Shown here: piece by piece, positions 1 to 8,928 of the stretch
Numbering within the stretch: the first letter of the stretch is position 1
Layout: the number at the start of each line of letters is the position of its first letter
Source of the DNA: Garicola koreensis
GTDB lineage: Bacteria; Actinomycetota; Actinomycetes; Actinomycetales; Micrococcaceae
Direction: 5' to 3'
Assembly (NCBI RefSeq): GCF_014195445.1
Contig: NZ_JACIBT010000005.1
Span: forward strand, 23,239 to 87,238
DNA: 64,000 nucleotides
The notes under the pieces: model-generated
What the model was told of the DNA's origin: nothing
Database searches by the model: none
Seen by the model: the letters and a program-made list of their open reading frames with translations, nothing else
Position numbers and translations under genes: made by a program

Positions 1-816
<816 letters not shown>

Positions 817-828
817 GCAGCAGAAGAC

Positions 829-1953
829 GTGAACGAGATCTCTATCGGGATGGCCAAGACCGGGCGCCGGGCCTGGGCGCTGGACGACATCAACATTGTC
901 CCCAACCGTCGCACACGGTCGCCGCAGGATGTCAGCCTGGATTGGCGGATCGACGCCTATACGTTCTCCATGCCAGTGATCGGCGCGCCCATGGACTCGG
1001 TGATGTCACCGCAGACGGCGATCGCTCTGGGCCGGCTGGGAGGCTTGGGGGTTCTGAACCTGGAGGGCCTCTGGACTCGGTATGAAAATCCTGAACCGGT
1101 GCTGGAGGAGATCGCGCACCTGGAGAACAGAGAGATCTCTCCGTCCAACACCCGGCGGCTGCAGCAGCTGTATTCCGAACCCATCAAGGCTGAGCTCATC
1201 ACCCAACGGTTGGAGGAGGTGCGGGAGTCCGGCGTCGTCGTCTCCGGGTCGCTGACTCCGCAGCACACCCAGGAGTTCTACCAGACCGTGGTGGACGCCG
1301 GAGTTGATATGTTCGTCATCCGCGGCACCACAGTCTCCGCGGAGCACGTGTCCGAACATATCGACCCGCTGAACCTCAAAGAGTTCATCTATGAGCTCGA
1401 TGTGCCGGTGATCGTCGGCGGTGCTGCCGGATACACTCCCGCGCTGCACCTGATGCGCACCGGTGCCGCCGCAGTGCTGGCCGGTTTCGGCGGCGGTTCG
1501 GCAACCACGACGCATCGGGCGTTGGGCATCCGGGTGCCGATGGCCACGGCGATCGCGGACATCGCTGCTGCGCGGCGGGACTATCTGGACGAGTCCGGCG
1601 GCCGCTACGTCCACGTGATCGCCGACGGCGGCCTGGGAACCTCCGGGGACATCGTGAAGACCCTGGCTATGGGTGCCGACGCGGTCATGCTGGGGGCGGC
1701 ACTGGCGCGGGCGGAGGAGGCGCCGGGCGCCGGCTGGCACTGGGGCTTGGAAGCAGTCCATCCCAACTTCCCGCGCGGGCACCGCACCCAGGTGGGGACA
1801 GTGGCACCGCTGGAGGAGGTGCTGATCGGCCCCGGCCACCACACCGATGGGACGTCGAACCTGATGGGCGGACTGCGCCACGCCATGGCCTCCTGCGGCT
1901 ACGTGGATCTGAAGTCCTTCCAACGGGTCGACACCACCGTCTCCCCGCTGTAG
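829..1953 (+). CDS. guaB3: GuaB3 family IMP dehydrogenase-related protein
   Basis: A 374-residue barrel protein of the GuaB3 family, a standard neighbour of guaB in Actinomycetota. It lacks a CBS insertion. Where GuaB has the catalytic loop SICTTR, this protein reads GGSATTTHR, so the nucleophilic Cys is missing and IMP dehydrogenase activity is not expected. The phosphate-binding IADGGLGTSGD stretch is kept. The start is GTG, 12 bp after the guaB stop; an in-frame ATG lies seven codons later. The role of actinobacterial GuaB3 is not something I can state from sequence: a regulatory or GMP-reductase-like role are possibilities, not observations. Confidence 0.92.
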   Translation: MNEISIGMAKTGRRAWALDDINIVPNRRTRSPQDVSLDWRIDAYTFSMPVIGAPMDSVMSPQTAIALGRLGGLGVLNLEGLWTRYENPEPVLEEIAHLENREISPSNTRRLQQLYSEPIKAELITQRLEEVRESGVVVSGSLTPQHTQEFYQTVVDAGVDMFVIRGTTVSAEHVSEHIDPLNLKEFIYELDVPVIVGGAAGYTPALHLMRTGAAAVLAGFGGGSATTTHRALGIRVPMATAIADIAAARRDYLDESGGRYVHVIADGGLGTSGDIVKTLAMGADAVMLGAALARAEEAPGAGWHWGLEAVHPNFPRGHRTQVGTVAPLEEVLIGPGHHTDGTSNLMGGLRHAMASCGYVDLKSFQRVDTTVSPL

Positions 1954-1993
1954 AGCGCCATTACGGTTAGCTGGACCGGCCGGGTGCCCGCCT

Positions 1994-2659
1994 ATGATTC
2001 GAGTACTGCTTGTTGAAGATGACCTGCGGCTGGCGTCAGCGCTGCGGGAGGTGCTCACTGGGCGCATGCAGTTCGCGGTCAAGCATGTCACCACTGGCCG
2101 TGCCGCGGTGTCGGCCGAACCAGCCGACGTCGTGCTGCTGGACCTGGGCCTGCCGGATATGGCCGGTCTGGACGTTCTGAAACAGCTGCGCGGCCGCTAC
2201 GAGTTCGCCGGTGCAGGCATCATAGTGCTCACCGCCCGCGGGCAGACAAAGGACCGGATCGCCGGGCTGCGCACCGGCGCGGACGATTACGTGGTCAAAC
2301 CCGTCAGCGTGGCCGAACTCACTGCCCGGATCGAGGCAGTGGCCCGGCGTGCCTCCCAGCCGCCGAGCTCTGCTGTCAGTGTGGGTGCCATCGGCATCGA
2401 TCTGGCCTCGCGGCAGGTGACCCTGGACAACGAGCTGATCGAGCTGACGGCCAAGGAGTTTGACCTCCTGGTGGCGTTGGCCCAACAGCCCGGGCGCACT
2501 GTGGCACGCCATCACCTGATGATGCAGGTCTGGCGGAGCTCCTGGCCCAGCAATGAGCGGGCGCTGGAGGTCCACGTCAGCTCGCTGCGGGCCAAACTGG
2601 GGGACCCCGGGCTCATCACAACTGTCCGGGGCATCGGCTATCGTCTGGTGCGACCCTGA
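1994..2659 (+). CDS. OmpR-family response regulator
   Basis: A 221-residue two-domain regulator. Receiver domain about residues 1-115: acidic pocket E8-D9-D10, phosphoacceptor D50 in LLDLGLPDM, and conserved K102 in VVKP. Winged-helix DNA-binding domain about residues 125-220, with the typical ending TTVRGIGYRLVRP. The stop overlaps the start of the downstream sensor kinase by one base (TGATG), so the pair is translationally coupled and almost certainly cognate. The nearby TAXI and TRAP genes are the obvious candidate targets (inference from position only). Confidence 0.95.
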   Translation: MIRVLLVEDDLRLASALREVLTGRMQFAVKHVTTGRAAVSAEPADVVLLDLGLPDMAGLDVLKQLRGRYEFAGAGIIVLTARGQTKDRIAGLRTGADDYVVKPVSVAELTARIEAVARRASQPPSSAVSVGAIGIDLASRQVTLDNELIELTAKEFDLLVALAQQPGRTVARHHLMMQVWRSSWPSNERALEVHVSSLRAKLGDPGLITTVRGIGYRLVRP

Positions 2660-4083
2660 TGCATCGACGGCTGGTCGGTGTTGTCCTGGCCCTGTTGGTG
2701 GTGGCCACCCTGGGGCTGGCGTTGCCCCTGGCGTATGCCGTGGTGGACCGGGAATCCCACCAGATGCTCTTAGACCGCACCGCCGATGCGGCTCGGCTGT
2801 CCTCGTTGGCTGAGAACGCGGTGCTCACCGGCCAGGTTCAGGGCATCACCGCTGAGGTTGAAACCTACGACCAGATCTTCGGCATCTCCGCTGTGGTTCT
2901 GGACGCCGAGGCCGACGTGGTGGCAGCCAGCAGCCCGGGGCTGACCCTGGCCGAGGTGCAGGCTGCCTCCGGCGAATCAGCCCAGCAGCCCGCTGAACAG
3001 GTATTGGCTGCTTTGGCCGGGGTCCGGCAGGAGCCCGAGGGCAGAATCTGGCCCTGGAGCACCGAGCAGATGCTGGTGACCGAACCCGTCAACGACAGCG
3101 GTGAGACCATCGGTGCGGTCGTCACCTCCTCGCCGACGACGGCGGTGACACGCTCGATGTGGATCCAGTGGGCCGTCATCGCTGCGGCAGTGGCGGCGAC
3201 GCTGCTCCTCGGCGCACTGGCGGCTCGTCCGATCAGCCGGTGGGTGCTGCGCCCGGTGGCCCAGCTGGCCCAAACGGTCGAGGCGGTACGAGGTGGGGAC
3301 CTGGGCGCCCGAGTCTCTGCGGTGCAGGGCCCCGGGGAGCTGAGGCAGTTGGCCTCGGCCTTCAACGAGATGAGCGAAACCATCGGGCAGATCCTGCACC
3401 GGCAGCGCTCCTTCGTCGCCTATGCCGGCCACCAGATCCGCAATCCGCTGGCCGCGGTGCGCCTGCGCGTGGAGTCGCTGGGCCACGACGGTGAGCCGCA
3501 GCAGGAGGCGGTCCTCGAAGAGCTCGACCGGCTGAATCGAACATGTCAGGGGCTGCTCAGCCTAGCCCTTTCTGAGGATGCTGAGCTGGACCGGGTTCAG
3601 GTTGATGCAGCCGCCATTGCTGCGCGGCGGCAGTACGCCTGGCTTCCCATCGCAGAGCAGTTGGGAGCCCGGATCGACCTGGAGATCCCCGATGAGCTGA
3701 CAGTGCGCACCTTGGAGCACACGCTGGAGCAGACCCTGGACGTGCTGATCGACAATGCGCTGAAATTCGGCGGCGAAGGAGTCACCGTGCGGATCCGTGG
3801 AGAACGGCGCAACGCTGATCACATCCGGATAGTCGTCGAAGACGACGGCCCCGGCCTGCCCGCCCAGATGCTGCAGGAAGCGGTCATTCCCTTCTGGCGC
3901 CGCACCGACGCCGAGCACGAGGTCCCAACAGCCGCCCATGGGACCGGTCTGGGTCTCTCGGCGGTGGTGTCACTGCTGGAGCTGGACAACAGCACCCTGA
4001 GTCTGCAGCCACGCAGTCCGCACGGAATCTGTGCGGTGATCAACCTCTATGGCCCCGCTGCGCGCTCCGATGCGCAGGCTTAG
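2659..4083 (+). CDS. Membrane sensor histidine kinase
   Basis: A 474-residue kinase, partner of the preceding regulator. Membrane segment at about 5-27, an extracytoplasmic domain of about 140 residues, a second membrane segment at about 169-189, HAMP to about 245, then the dimerisation/phosphorylation helix with H258 in AGHQIRNPL. The ATPase domain shows the N box (N366 in DNALKFG), VEDDGPGL and GTGLGLS. The kinase H box carries Q rather than E after the His (HQ instead of HE), which could alter phosphotransfer or phosphatase activity. The last 44 bp overlap the 3' end of the convergent TAXI gene. The ligand is unknown; the flanking TAXI proteins suggest a carboxylic acid. Confidence 0.94.
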   Translation: MHRRLVGVVLALLVVATLGLALPLAYAVVDRESHQMLLDRTADAARLSSLAENAVLTGQVQGITAEVETYDQIFGISAVVLDAEADVVAASSPGLTLAEVQAASGESAQQPAEQVLAALAGVRQEPEGRIWPWSTEQMLVTEPVNDSGETIGAVVTSSPTTAVTRSMWIQWAVIAAAVAATLLLGALAARPISRWVLRPVAQLAQTVEAVRGGDLGARVSAVQGPGELRQLASAFNEMSETIGQILHRQRSFVAYAGHQIRNPLAAVRLRVESLGHDGEPQQEAVLEELDRLNRTCQGLLSLALSEDAELDRVQVDAAAIAARRQYAWLPIAEQLGARIDLEIPDELTVRTLEHTLEQTLDVLIDNALKFGGEGVTVRIRGERRNADHIRIVVEDDGPGLPAQMLQEAVIPFWRRTDAEHEVPTAAHGTGLGLSAVVSLLELDNSTLSLQPRSPHGICAVINLYGPAARSDAQA

Positions 4084-5083
4084 CGCGCTGATAATACTCC
4101 AGCGCCCCAGGGTGCAGCTCGACAGGCTGGGTGTTCAGCGCCGAACGCTCGTGCAGCTGCCGAATCACCGGACTGACTTCCACCAGATCGGCCCGAGAGC
4201 CGAACAGATCCCCGGTCAGCGACTCCACGGTGCTGTCGGGCAGCTCGGTGCTGACGATCAGCAGGCTGGAGACCCCGATGCTGCGCACACCGGGCACCCC
4301 GGGGTAGGTGTCCACCGGAACCGGCACATCTTCATAGAAGCTTTGTCCCTGCTCAGCCAACGGCCCGGCCCACTCGGAGAGGTCGATCAGGCGAATCGGG
4401 GTGCGCTCGGCCAGCTCCGTGACGGCCTGGGATGGCAGCCCGCCCGACCAGAAGAACGCCGCAATGTCACCGTCCTCCAGGGCCTCGACCGACTCGGCGA
4501 GGTCCATGGAGACATCCTCCAGGTCCGAGCCCTGCTCCAGCCCGGCCACCTCGAGCACCCGCTCGGCCGCCACTCGGGTTCCGGACCCGTCCGCGCCGGC
4601 TGAGATGGTCGTGTCCTCCAGATCAGTCAGCCGCTGGTACTCGGAATCCGCCAGCACCACCAGATGCAGCGGCTGGTCATACATGCGACCCACCGCCCGG
4701 ATCGGCAGCGGACGGTCGAACGGCGGCTCGCCGCGGGCCGCCAAGGCAGCGACATCGGAGGTGGAGAAGCCGGCGTCGACCTCGCCCGAGACAATCATCT
4801 CCACATTGACCTGCGAGGCTGCCGACTCCTGGGCCGCCAAGGGGACCTCGGAGTCCTGGGTCAGTCCCTCCAAGGCCTGCCCCAACTCGTAATACACCCC
4901 GCCGTTGAGGCCAGTGGCCAAAGTCAGCGGTTCCTGTTGAGGGGCCGATCGATACGTGCTCGCCCAAAGAACAGCCGCTGCAGCCAGCACCAGGGCCAGC
5001 AGCGGCACGATAACCGTCGTCAGCTTCCGGCGTGACCGTATCCTCTCAGTACTGCCCACCGGCACAGCATAACTCTGCGGCAT
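4040..5083 (-). CDS. Membrane-tethered TAXI-family solute-binding protein
   Basis: A 347-residue TAXI (TRAP-associated extracytoplasmic immunogenic) protein. The ligand-binding fold starts at about residue 53, with the family start ATGLNGGVYYELG (56-68) and the late LHPGALEYY motif. Unlike the lipoprotein encoded divergently, it has a basic N terminus and one hydrophobic helix at about 21-41 with no lipobox Cys and no clear signal-peptidase site, so it is probably an uncleaved anchor. It runs convergently into the histidine kinase gene with a 44-bp overlap. Placement between a two-component system and a TRAP operon suggests a periplasmic co-sensor, but it could also be a second binding subunit for the same permease. 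Confidence 0.88.
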   Translation of the reverse strand: MPQSYAVPVGSTERIRSRRKLTTVIVPLLALVLAAAAVLWASTYRSAPQQEPLTLATGLNGGVYYELGQALEGLTQDSEVPLAAQESAASQVNVEMIVSGEVDAGFSTSDVAALAARGEPPFDRPLPIRAVGRMYDQPLHLVVLADSEYQRLTDLEDTTISAGADGSGTRVAAERVLEVAGLEQGSDLEDVSMDLAESVEALEDGDIAAFFWSGGLPSQAVTELAERTPIRLIDLSEWAGPLAEQGQSFYEDVPVPVDTYPGVPGVRSIGVSSLLIVSTELPDSTVESLTGDLFGSRADLVEVSPVIRQLHERSALNTQPVELHPGALEYYQRAKPAHRSAQRGHRG

Positions 5084-5292
5084 GGGTTGAGTGCTACCAG
5101 CTCGTGTTCGCGTCAGCTCAAGAGTTCCTCAAGCTTGACGGCAATGACTGTTGTACACATGTGACGTGCACCATACTCAATCTGTGTCGAAATGCTGGCC
5201 AGCGCGATACAGCTCAGCTCATGTAAGCCATAGGCAATGGCTGCCCAGCTGAGTGTGAGGAAGGCTCGCAGTCCAACGAAAAGAGGAACCCC
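5084..5292. promoter_or_regulatory. Divergent promoter region between two TAXI genes
   Basis: The 209-bp gap must carry promoters for both divergent TAXI genes. It is locally AT-richer than its surroundings and contains an 8-bp palindrome, CACATGTG, at 5156-5163, plus a repeated CTCAAG at about 5117-5133. No strong -35/-10 pair stands out. A ribosome-binding stretch AAAGAGGAA precedes the rightward ATG. The nearby response regulator is a plausible binder (inference). Confidence 0.4.
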
Positions 5293-6360
5293 ATGTTCGA
5301 AAAGCGCGGACGCTTCACCACCTCCGGTGCGGTCCTGGCGGCATCAGCCCTGTTGCTGACGGCCTGCGGCGGAGACGACGGCGGCGACGCTGCCTCCGGC
5401 GGCGCTGAAGAGGTCGGCGACCAGGACGCCCAGTTCCTGACGGTGGCCACTGGCGGTTCCTCCGGTGTGTACTATCAGATCGGAGCTACCCTGGCCGATG
5501 TTCTGGCCGACGAGATGGACTCGGACACTTCGGTGCAGTCCACCGGCGCCTCAGCGGAGAACATCAACCTGCTCACCGACAACAACGCCGAAATTGCCTT
5601 CACCATGGGCGATGCCACCGTCCAGGCCGTTGAGGGGACCGGACCCTTCGAGGACGACGCCCGGGACGGTCTTATGGCGATCATGACCATGTACCCCAAC
5701 ACCGTCCAGTTGATCGCCCGCGCCGATGCTGGCATCGAGTCGGTGGAAGACCTGGCCGGTGCCAACGTGGCGGTCGGTGACGTCGGCTCCGGCGTCGAGC
5801 TCAACGCCCAGATGGTGCTGGGTGCCTACGACATGAGCTACGACGACATCAATGCCGACTATCTCCCCTACGGTGAAGCCACTGATCAGATGGCCAACGG
5901 GCACATTGATGCGCTGTTCGCCACCTCCGGGCTGCCGAACCCTTCTCTGGTGGAACTGGGCACCAACACCGACTTCGTGACCGTTCCTATTGACGGTGAC
6001 GGCCGGGAGACACTGCTCAATGAGTATGAGTTCTTCCAGGATGCCACTATCCCGGCCGACACCTACGAAGAGGATGAGGACACCGAAACTGTGGCCGTGG
6101 TCAACCACCTGATGGCCAACGATGAGTTGAGCGAGGATGCCGTCTATGACATCACCTCGGCGATCTTCGACAACCTGGACCGCATCCACAGCTCGCACAC
6201 TGAGGCAGAGAACATCACCGCCGAGACTGCCACTGAGGGTCTGGTGGTTCCGCTGCACCCCGGGGCGCAGCGCTACTACGAGGAGAACGACCTCCCCACT
6301 GGGGGCGGCGGTGAAGATGCCGGTGGCGAGACTGAGGACACGGCCGACGACAACGCGTAG
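5293..6360 (+). CDS. TAXI-family TRAP transporter solute-binding lipoprotein
   Basis: Extracytoplasmic ligand-binding subunit of a TAXI-type TRAP importer, 355 residues. The signal peptide ends in lipobox LLTAC with C25 as the lipidation site, followed by a Gly/Asp/Ala-rich linker. The TAXI core opens with ATGGSSGVYYQIG (about 52-64) and closes with VPLHPGAQRYYEE. The final 18 or so residues are Gly- and acid-rich. The ligand is probably a carboxylate such as a C4/C5 acid; LhgO at the end of the operon hints at 2-hydroxyglutarate or a related acid (inference). Start chosen for the AAAGAGGAA ribosome-binding site. First gene of a four-gene operon. Confidence 0.95.
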   Translation: MFEKRGRFTTSGAVLAASALLLTACGGDDGGDAASGGAEEVGDQDAQFLTVATGGSSGVYYQIGATLADVLADEMDSDTSVQSTGASAENINLLTDNNAEIAFTMGDATVQAVEGTGPFEDDARDGLMAIMTMYPNTVQLIARADAGIESVEDLAGANVAVGDVGSGVELNAQMVLGAYDMSYDDINADYLPYGEATDQMANGHIDALFATSGLPNPSLVELGTNTDFVTVPIDGDGRETLLNEYEFFQDATIPADTYEEDEDTETVAVVNHLMANDELSEDAVYDITSAIFDNLDRIHSSHTEAENITAETATEGLVVPLHPGAQRYYEENDLPTGGGGEDAGGETEDTADDNA

Positions 6361-6382
6361 CCGGCCGGGCCCGACGCCCGGG

Positions 6383-6847
6383 ATGACTCGGCGGCAGCTG
6401 CTGGCTTTTGCCGGGGCAGCGGCTGCCGCCGGGACCCTGGGGCTGACCGGCTGCGGCACCGGTGGGCACAAGCTGGTGTGTCAGCATCAGCGCAGCGGTG
6501 AGGTCTATGGCGAGTTCGACATCGTCACAGGCTCGATCATCACCCATTCATGGATCCATTCCATCGAGCTGAGCCGTTGGACCGACACCTACCGGTTCGA
6601 CGGTGAGGCACTGACGCTGACCAGCACTGAGTTCGAAGAGTACGGCGCGGGGATGCCTCTGGATGAGGGGGATGTCCGCATGGAAGACGGCAAGGTCATC
6701 ATTGAGAACATCGACCGAGACTTTGAGGCGATCCGCTGGATCCACTCCCACCGGGTGGACTACCAGATCGGGCTGGATAACCATGACGATCTCATCGCAG
6801 CCGGTGTGCTGCCCGACCGAGAACCGATAGAGCTGAGGCCACAATGA
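6383..6847 (+). CDS. DUF1850 lipoprotein of the TRAP operon
   Basis: A 154-residue secreted protein of the DUF1850 family, which is found in TAXI-TRAP operons and has no assigned activity. I start it at 6383, not upstream, because this ATG begins a clean export signal: TRRQLLAF, a twin-arginine-like motif, then a hydrophobic stretch and lipobox LTGC with C24. The upstream extension would overlap the TAXI gene in another frame. The body contains the family pattern GEVYGEFDIVTGSIITHSW. The stop overlaps the permease start by 4 bp (ATGA), so it is translated with the transporter and is probably an accessory subunit. Confidence 0.9.
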   Translation: MTRRQLLAFAGAAAAAGTLGLTGCGTGGHKLVCQHQRSGEVYGEFDIVTGSIITHSWIHSIELSRWTDTYRFDGEALTLTSTEFEEYGAGMPLDEGDVRMEDGKVIIENIDRDFEAIRWIHSHRVDYQIGLDNHDDLIAAGVLPDREPIELRPQ

Positions 6848-8928
6848 CCAGGGACAAGAACACCGGAGACGACGTCGATCCGTCTTCGCAGACTCGTGCC
6901 GAGGCCAGGGCCGCCGTGATTGAGCAGCGGACCCCGGCCACCGGGGAGGACACGGTGACGTCTTCCGAGGCCCCTGAGGAGGAGCGCGCTGCCCAGCAGC
7001 GCGAGGCCGCCGAGGCTGCAGCCAAGTATGATTCCGAGTCCCGGGTGCGCGAGACGCATTGGCGGCCGGTGGGTCTGCTGATCAGTGCGGTGGCCATCAT
7101 CTTGGCCCTCTATCACATGTATACGGCGTACTTCGGCACTCCGCCGACCCTGATACACCGTTCGCTGCATGTCAGCGTGATCCTGTTTCTGGTCTTTATG
7201 GTCTACCCGCCGACCCGCGGTGCCCAGTCCAACGGCTGGCGGATCGCCGACGGTGCCCTGGCGGTGGCGTCCCTGGTGCCGACTATCTACATGACCCTCA
7301 ACTATGAGGAGTTTGTCCTCCAGGCTGGCCGGTTCACCTCCACCGACATCGTGGTCGCCTCACTGCTGGTGGTCCTGGTGCTGGAAGCGGCCCGGCGGGT
7401 CACCGGCATTGCGCTGCCGATCCTGGGGATCCTGTTCATCGGCTTCGGGCTCTTCGGCCGCGATATGCCCGGGCTCCTTCGCCACCGCGGATACGACTGG
7501 GACACCTTGGCCTACCAGTTCTATGCCGGCACCGAAGGGATCTTCGGCACCGCAGTTGGGGTGGCAGCCAGCTACATCATCCTGTTCATCCTCTTCGGCG
7601 CCTTCCTGGCCAAATCCGGGATGAGCCAGATGTTCAACGACTTGGCCATGGCCATCGCCGGGCAGGGCCGCGGCGGCCCGGCGAAGGTCGCCACCATCGC
7701 CTCTGGTTTCATGGGGTCGATCAACGGCTCAGCCATCGCCAATGTGGTCTCCACCGGGGCGTTCACCATCCCGATGATGAAAAAGATCGGCTACACCCGC
7801 ACCTTCTCCGGGGCAGTGGAATCTTCGGCCTCGGTGGGCGGACAGATTCTGCCGCCGATTATGGGTGCTGCGGCCTTCATCATGGCCGAGACCATCGGGG
7901 TTCCCTACACCACTGTGGCCCTGGCAGCTATCGTCCCGGCCCTGCTCTTCTACATCAGCCTCATCGTCCAGATCCACCTGCGGGCGACCAAACTGGGGCT
8001 GCGGGGCATCTCCCGGGAGAACCTCCCGGCAGTGATGGAGGTGATCAAAGAACGCGGACACCTGCTGCTTCCGCTGGTGTTCTTGGTCTACATGCTGTTC
8101 TTCTCCGGACGCACGATCCTGTACTCGGCTCTGCTGACTATTCTGGTGACCATCGTGGTGGCGATGCTGCGCAAAAACTCCAGAATGAGCTTCCGCGATA
8201 TCCTCGACGCCCTGGAAGAGGGGGCCCGCTCCACCCTGGGCGTCGCGGTGGCCTGCGCCTCAGTGGGCGTCATCGTCGGTGTGGTGACCATCTCCGGATT
8301 CGGTGTGACCCTGGCCTCGGCCATTGTCCAGCTCTCCGGCGGGATCCTGTTCTGGACCCTGGTGCTGACCATGCTGGCCTGCCTGGTGTTGGGTATGGGC
8401 CTGCCCTCGATCCCGGCCTACATCATCACCGCCACGATGGCCGCCCCGGCACTGACCATGCTGGGGGTCGAACCGCTGGTGGCGCACCTGTTCGTCTTCT
8501 ACTTCGGGCTCTTCGCCAACATCACCCCACCGGTGGCGCTGGCCGCCTTTGCAGCCGCCGGGGTCAGCGGGGCCAAACCGATGGCCACCGGAGTGGCTGC
8601 CTTCCGACTCGCTGCAGCAGGGTTCGTGGTCCCCTACCTCTTCGTCTACAACCCCGACCTGCTGCTGCGCGGAGTCGGACTCGTGGAGGCAGTCACCGTC
8701 GTGGCCGCCGCACTGGTGACCATCCTGGTGATATCAGCCTCCCTGGAGGGTCACTTCATGGAACCCATCTCCTGGTACTTCAGGATCCTGCTGGTCGGTG
8801 CCGGGCTTCTGGTCTACACCTTCGAGATCCCGTGGGTCGGCCTTGGGGCAGCGATCATCCTAGCCGTCCTCGCCATCCAGCTGGGCAAGGCCAAAAAGAA
8901 CAACAACCTCTCCTACTCCGCCATCTGA
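6844..8928 (+). CDS. TRAP transporter fused permease (4TM and 12TM subunits joined)
   Basis: A 694-residue inner-membrane permease in which the small DctQ-like and large DctM-like subunits are one chain, as usual in TAXI systems. The first 75 or so residues are hydrophilic and charged; multiple hydrophobic helices follow to the end. The DctM part carries the family stretch GMGLPSIPAYI and NITPPVALAAFAAAG. It couples ion flux to uptake of the acid delivered by the TAXI lipoprotein. It overlaps DUF1850 by 4 bp at the start and lhgO by 1 bp at the end (TGATG), so all four genes should be made together. Confidence 0.95.
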   Translation: MTRDKNTGDDVDPSSQTRAEARAAVIEQRTPATGEDTVTSSEAPEEERAAQQREAAEAAAKYDSESRVRETHWRPVGLLISAVAIILALYHMYTAYFGTPPTLIHRSLHVSVILFLVFMVYPPTRGAQSNGWRIADGALAVASLVPTIYMTLNYEEFVLQAGRFTSTDIVVASLLVVLVLEAARRVTGIALPILGILFIGFGLFGRDMPGLLRHRGYDWDTLAYQFYAGTEGIFGTAVGVAASYIILFILFGAFLAKSGMSQMFNDLAMAIAGQGRGGPAKVATIASGFMGSINGSAIANVVSTGAFTIPMMKKIGYTRTFSGAVESSASVGGQILPPIMGAAAFIMAETIGVPYTTVALAAIVPALLFYISLIVQIHLRATKLGLRGISRENLPAVMEVIKERGHLLLPLVFLVYMLFFSGRTILYSALLTILVTIVVAMLRKNSRMSFRDILDALEEGARSTLGVAVACASVGVIVGVVTISGFGVTLASAIVQLSGGILFWTLVLTMLACLVLGMGLPSIPAYIITATMAAPALTMLGVEPLVAHLFVFYFGLFANITPPVALAAFAAAGVSGAKPMATGVAAFRLAAAGFVVPYLFVYNPDLLLRGVGLVEAVTVVAAALVTILVISASLEGHFMEPISWYFRILLVGAGLLVYTFEIPWVGLGAAIILAVLAIQLGKAKKNNNLSYSAI

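Noticed and set aside
5117..5133. Repeated CTCAAG as a transcription-factor site
   Set aside because: Only two short direct copies in a gap of 209 bp; not distinguishable from chance.
6137..6382. Upstream extension of the DUF1850 gene
   Set aside because: Overlaps the TAXI gene in another frame; the signal peptide and lipobox place the start at 6383.
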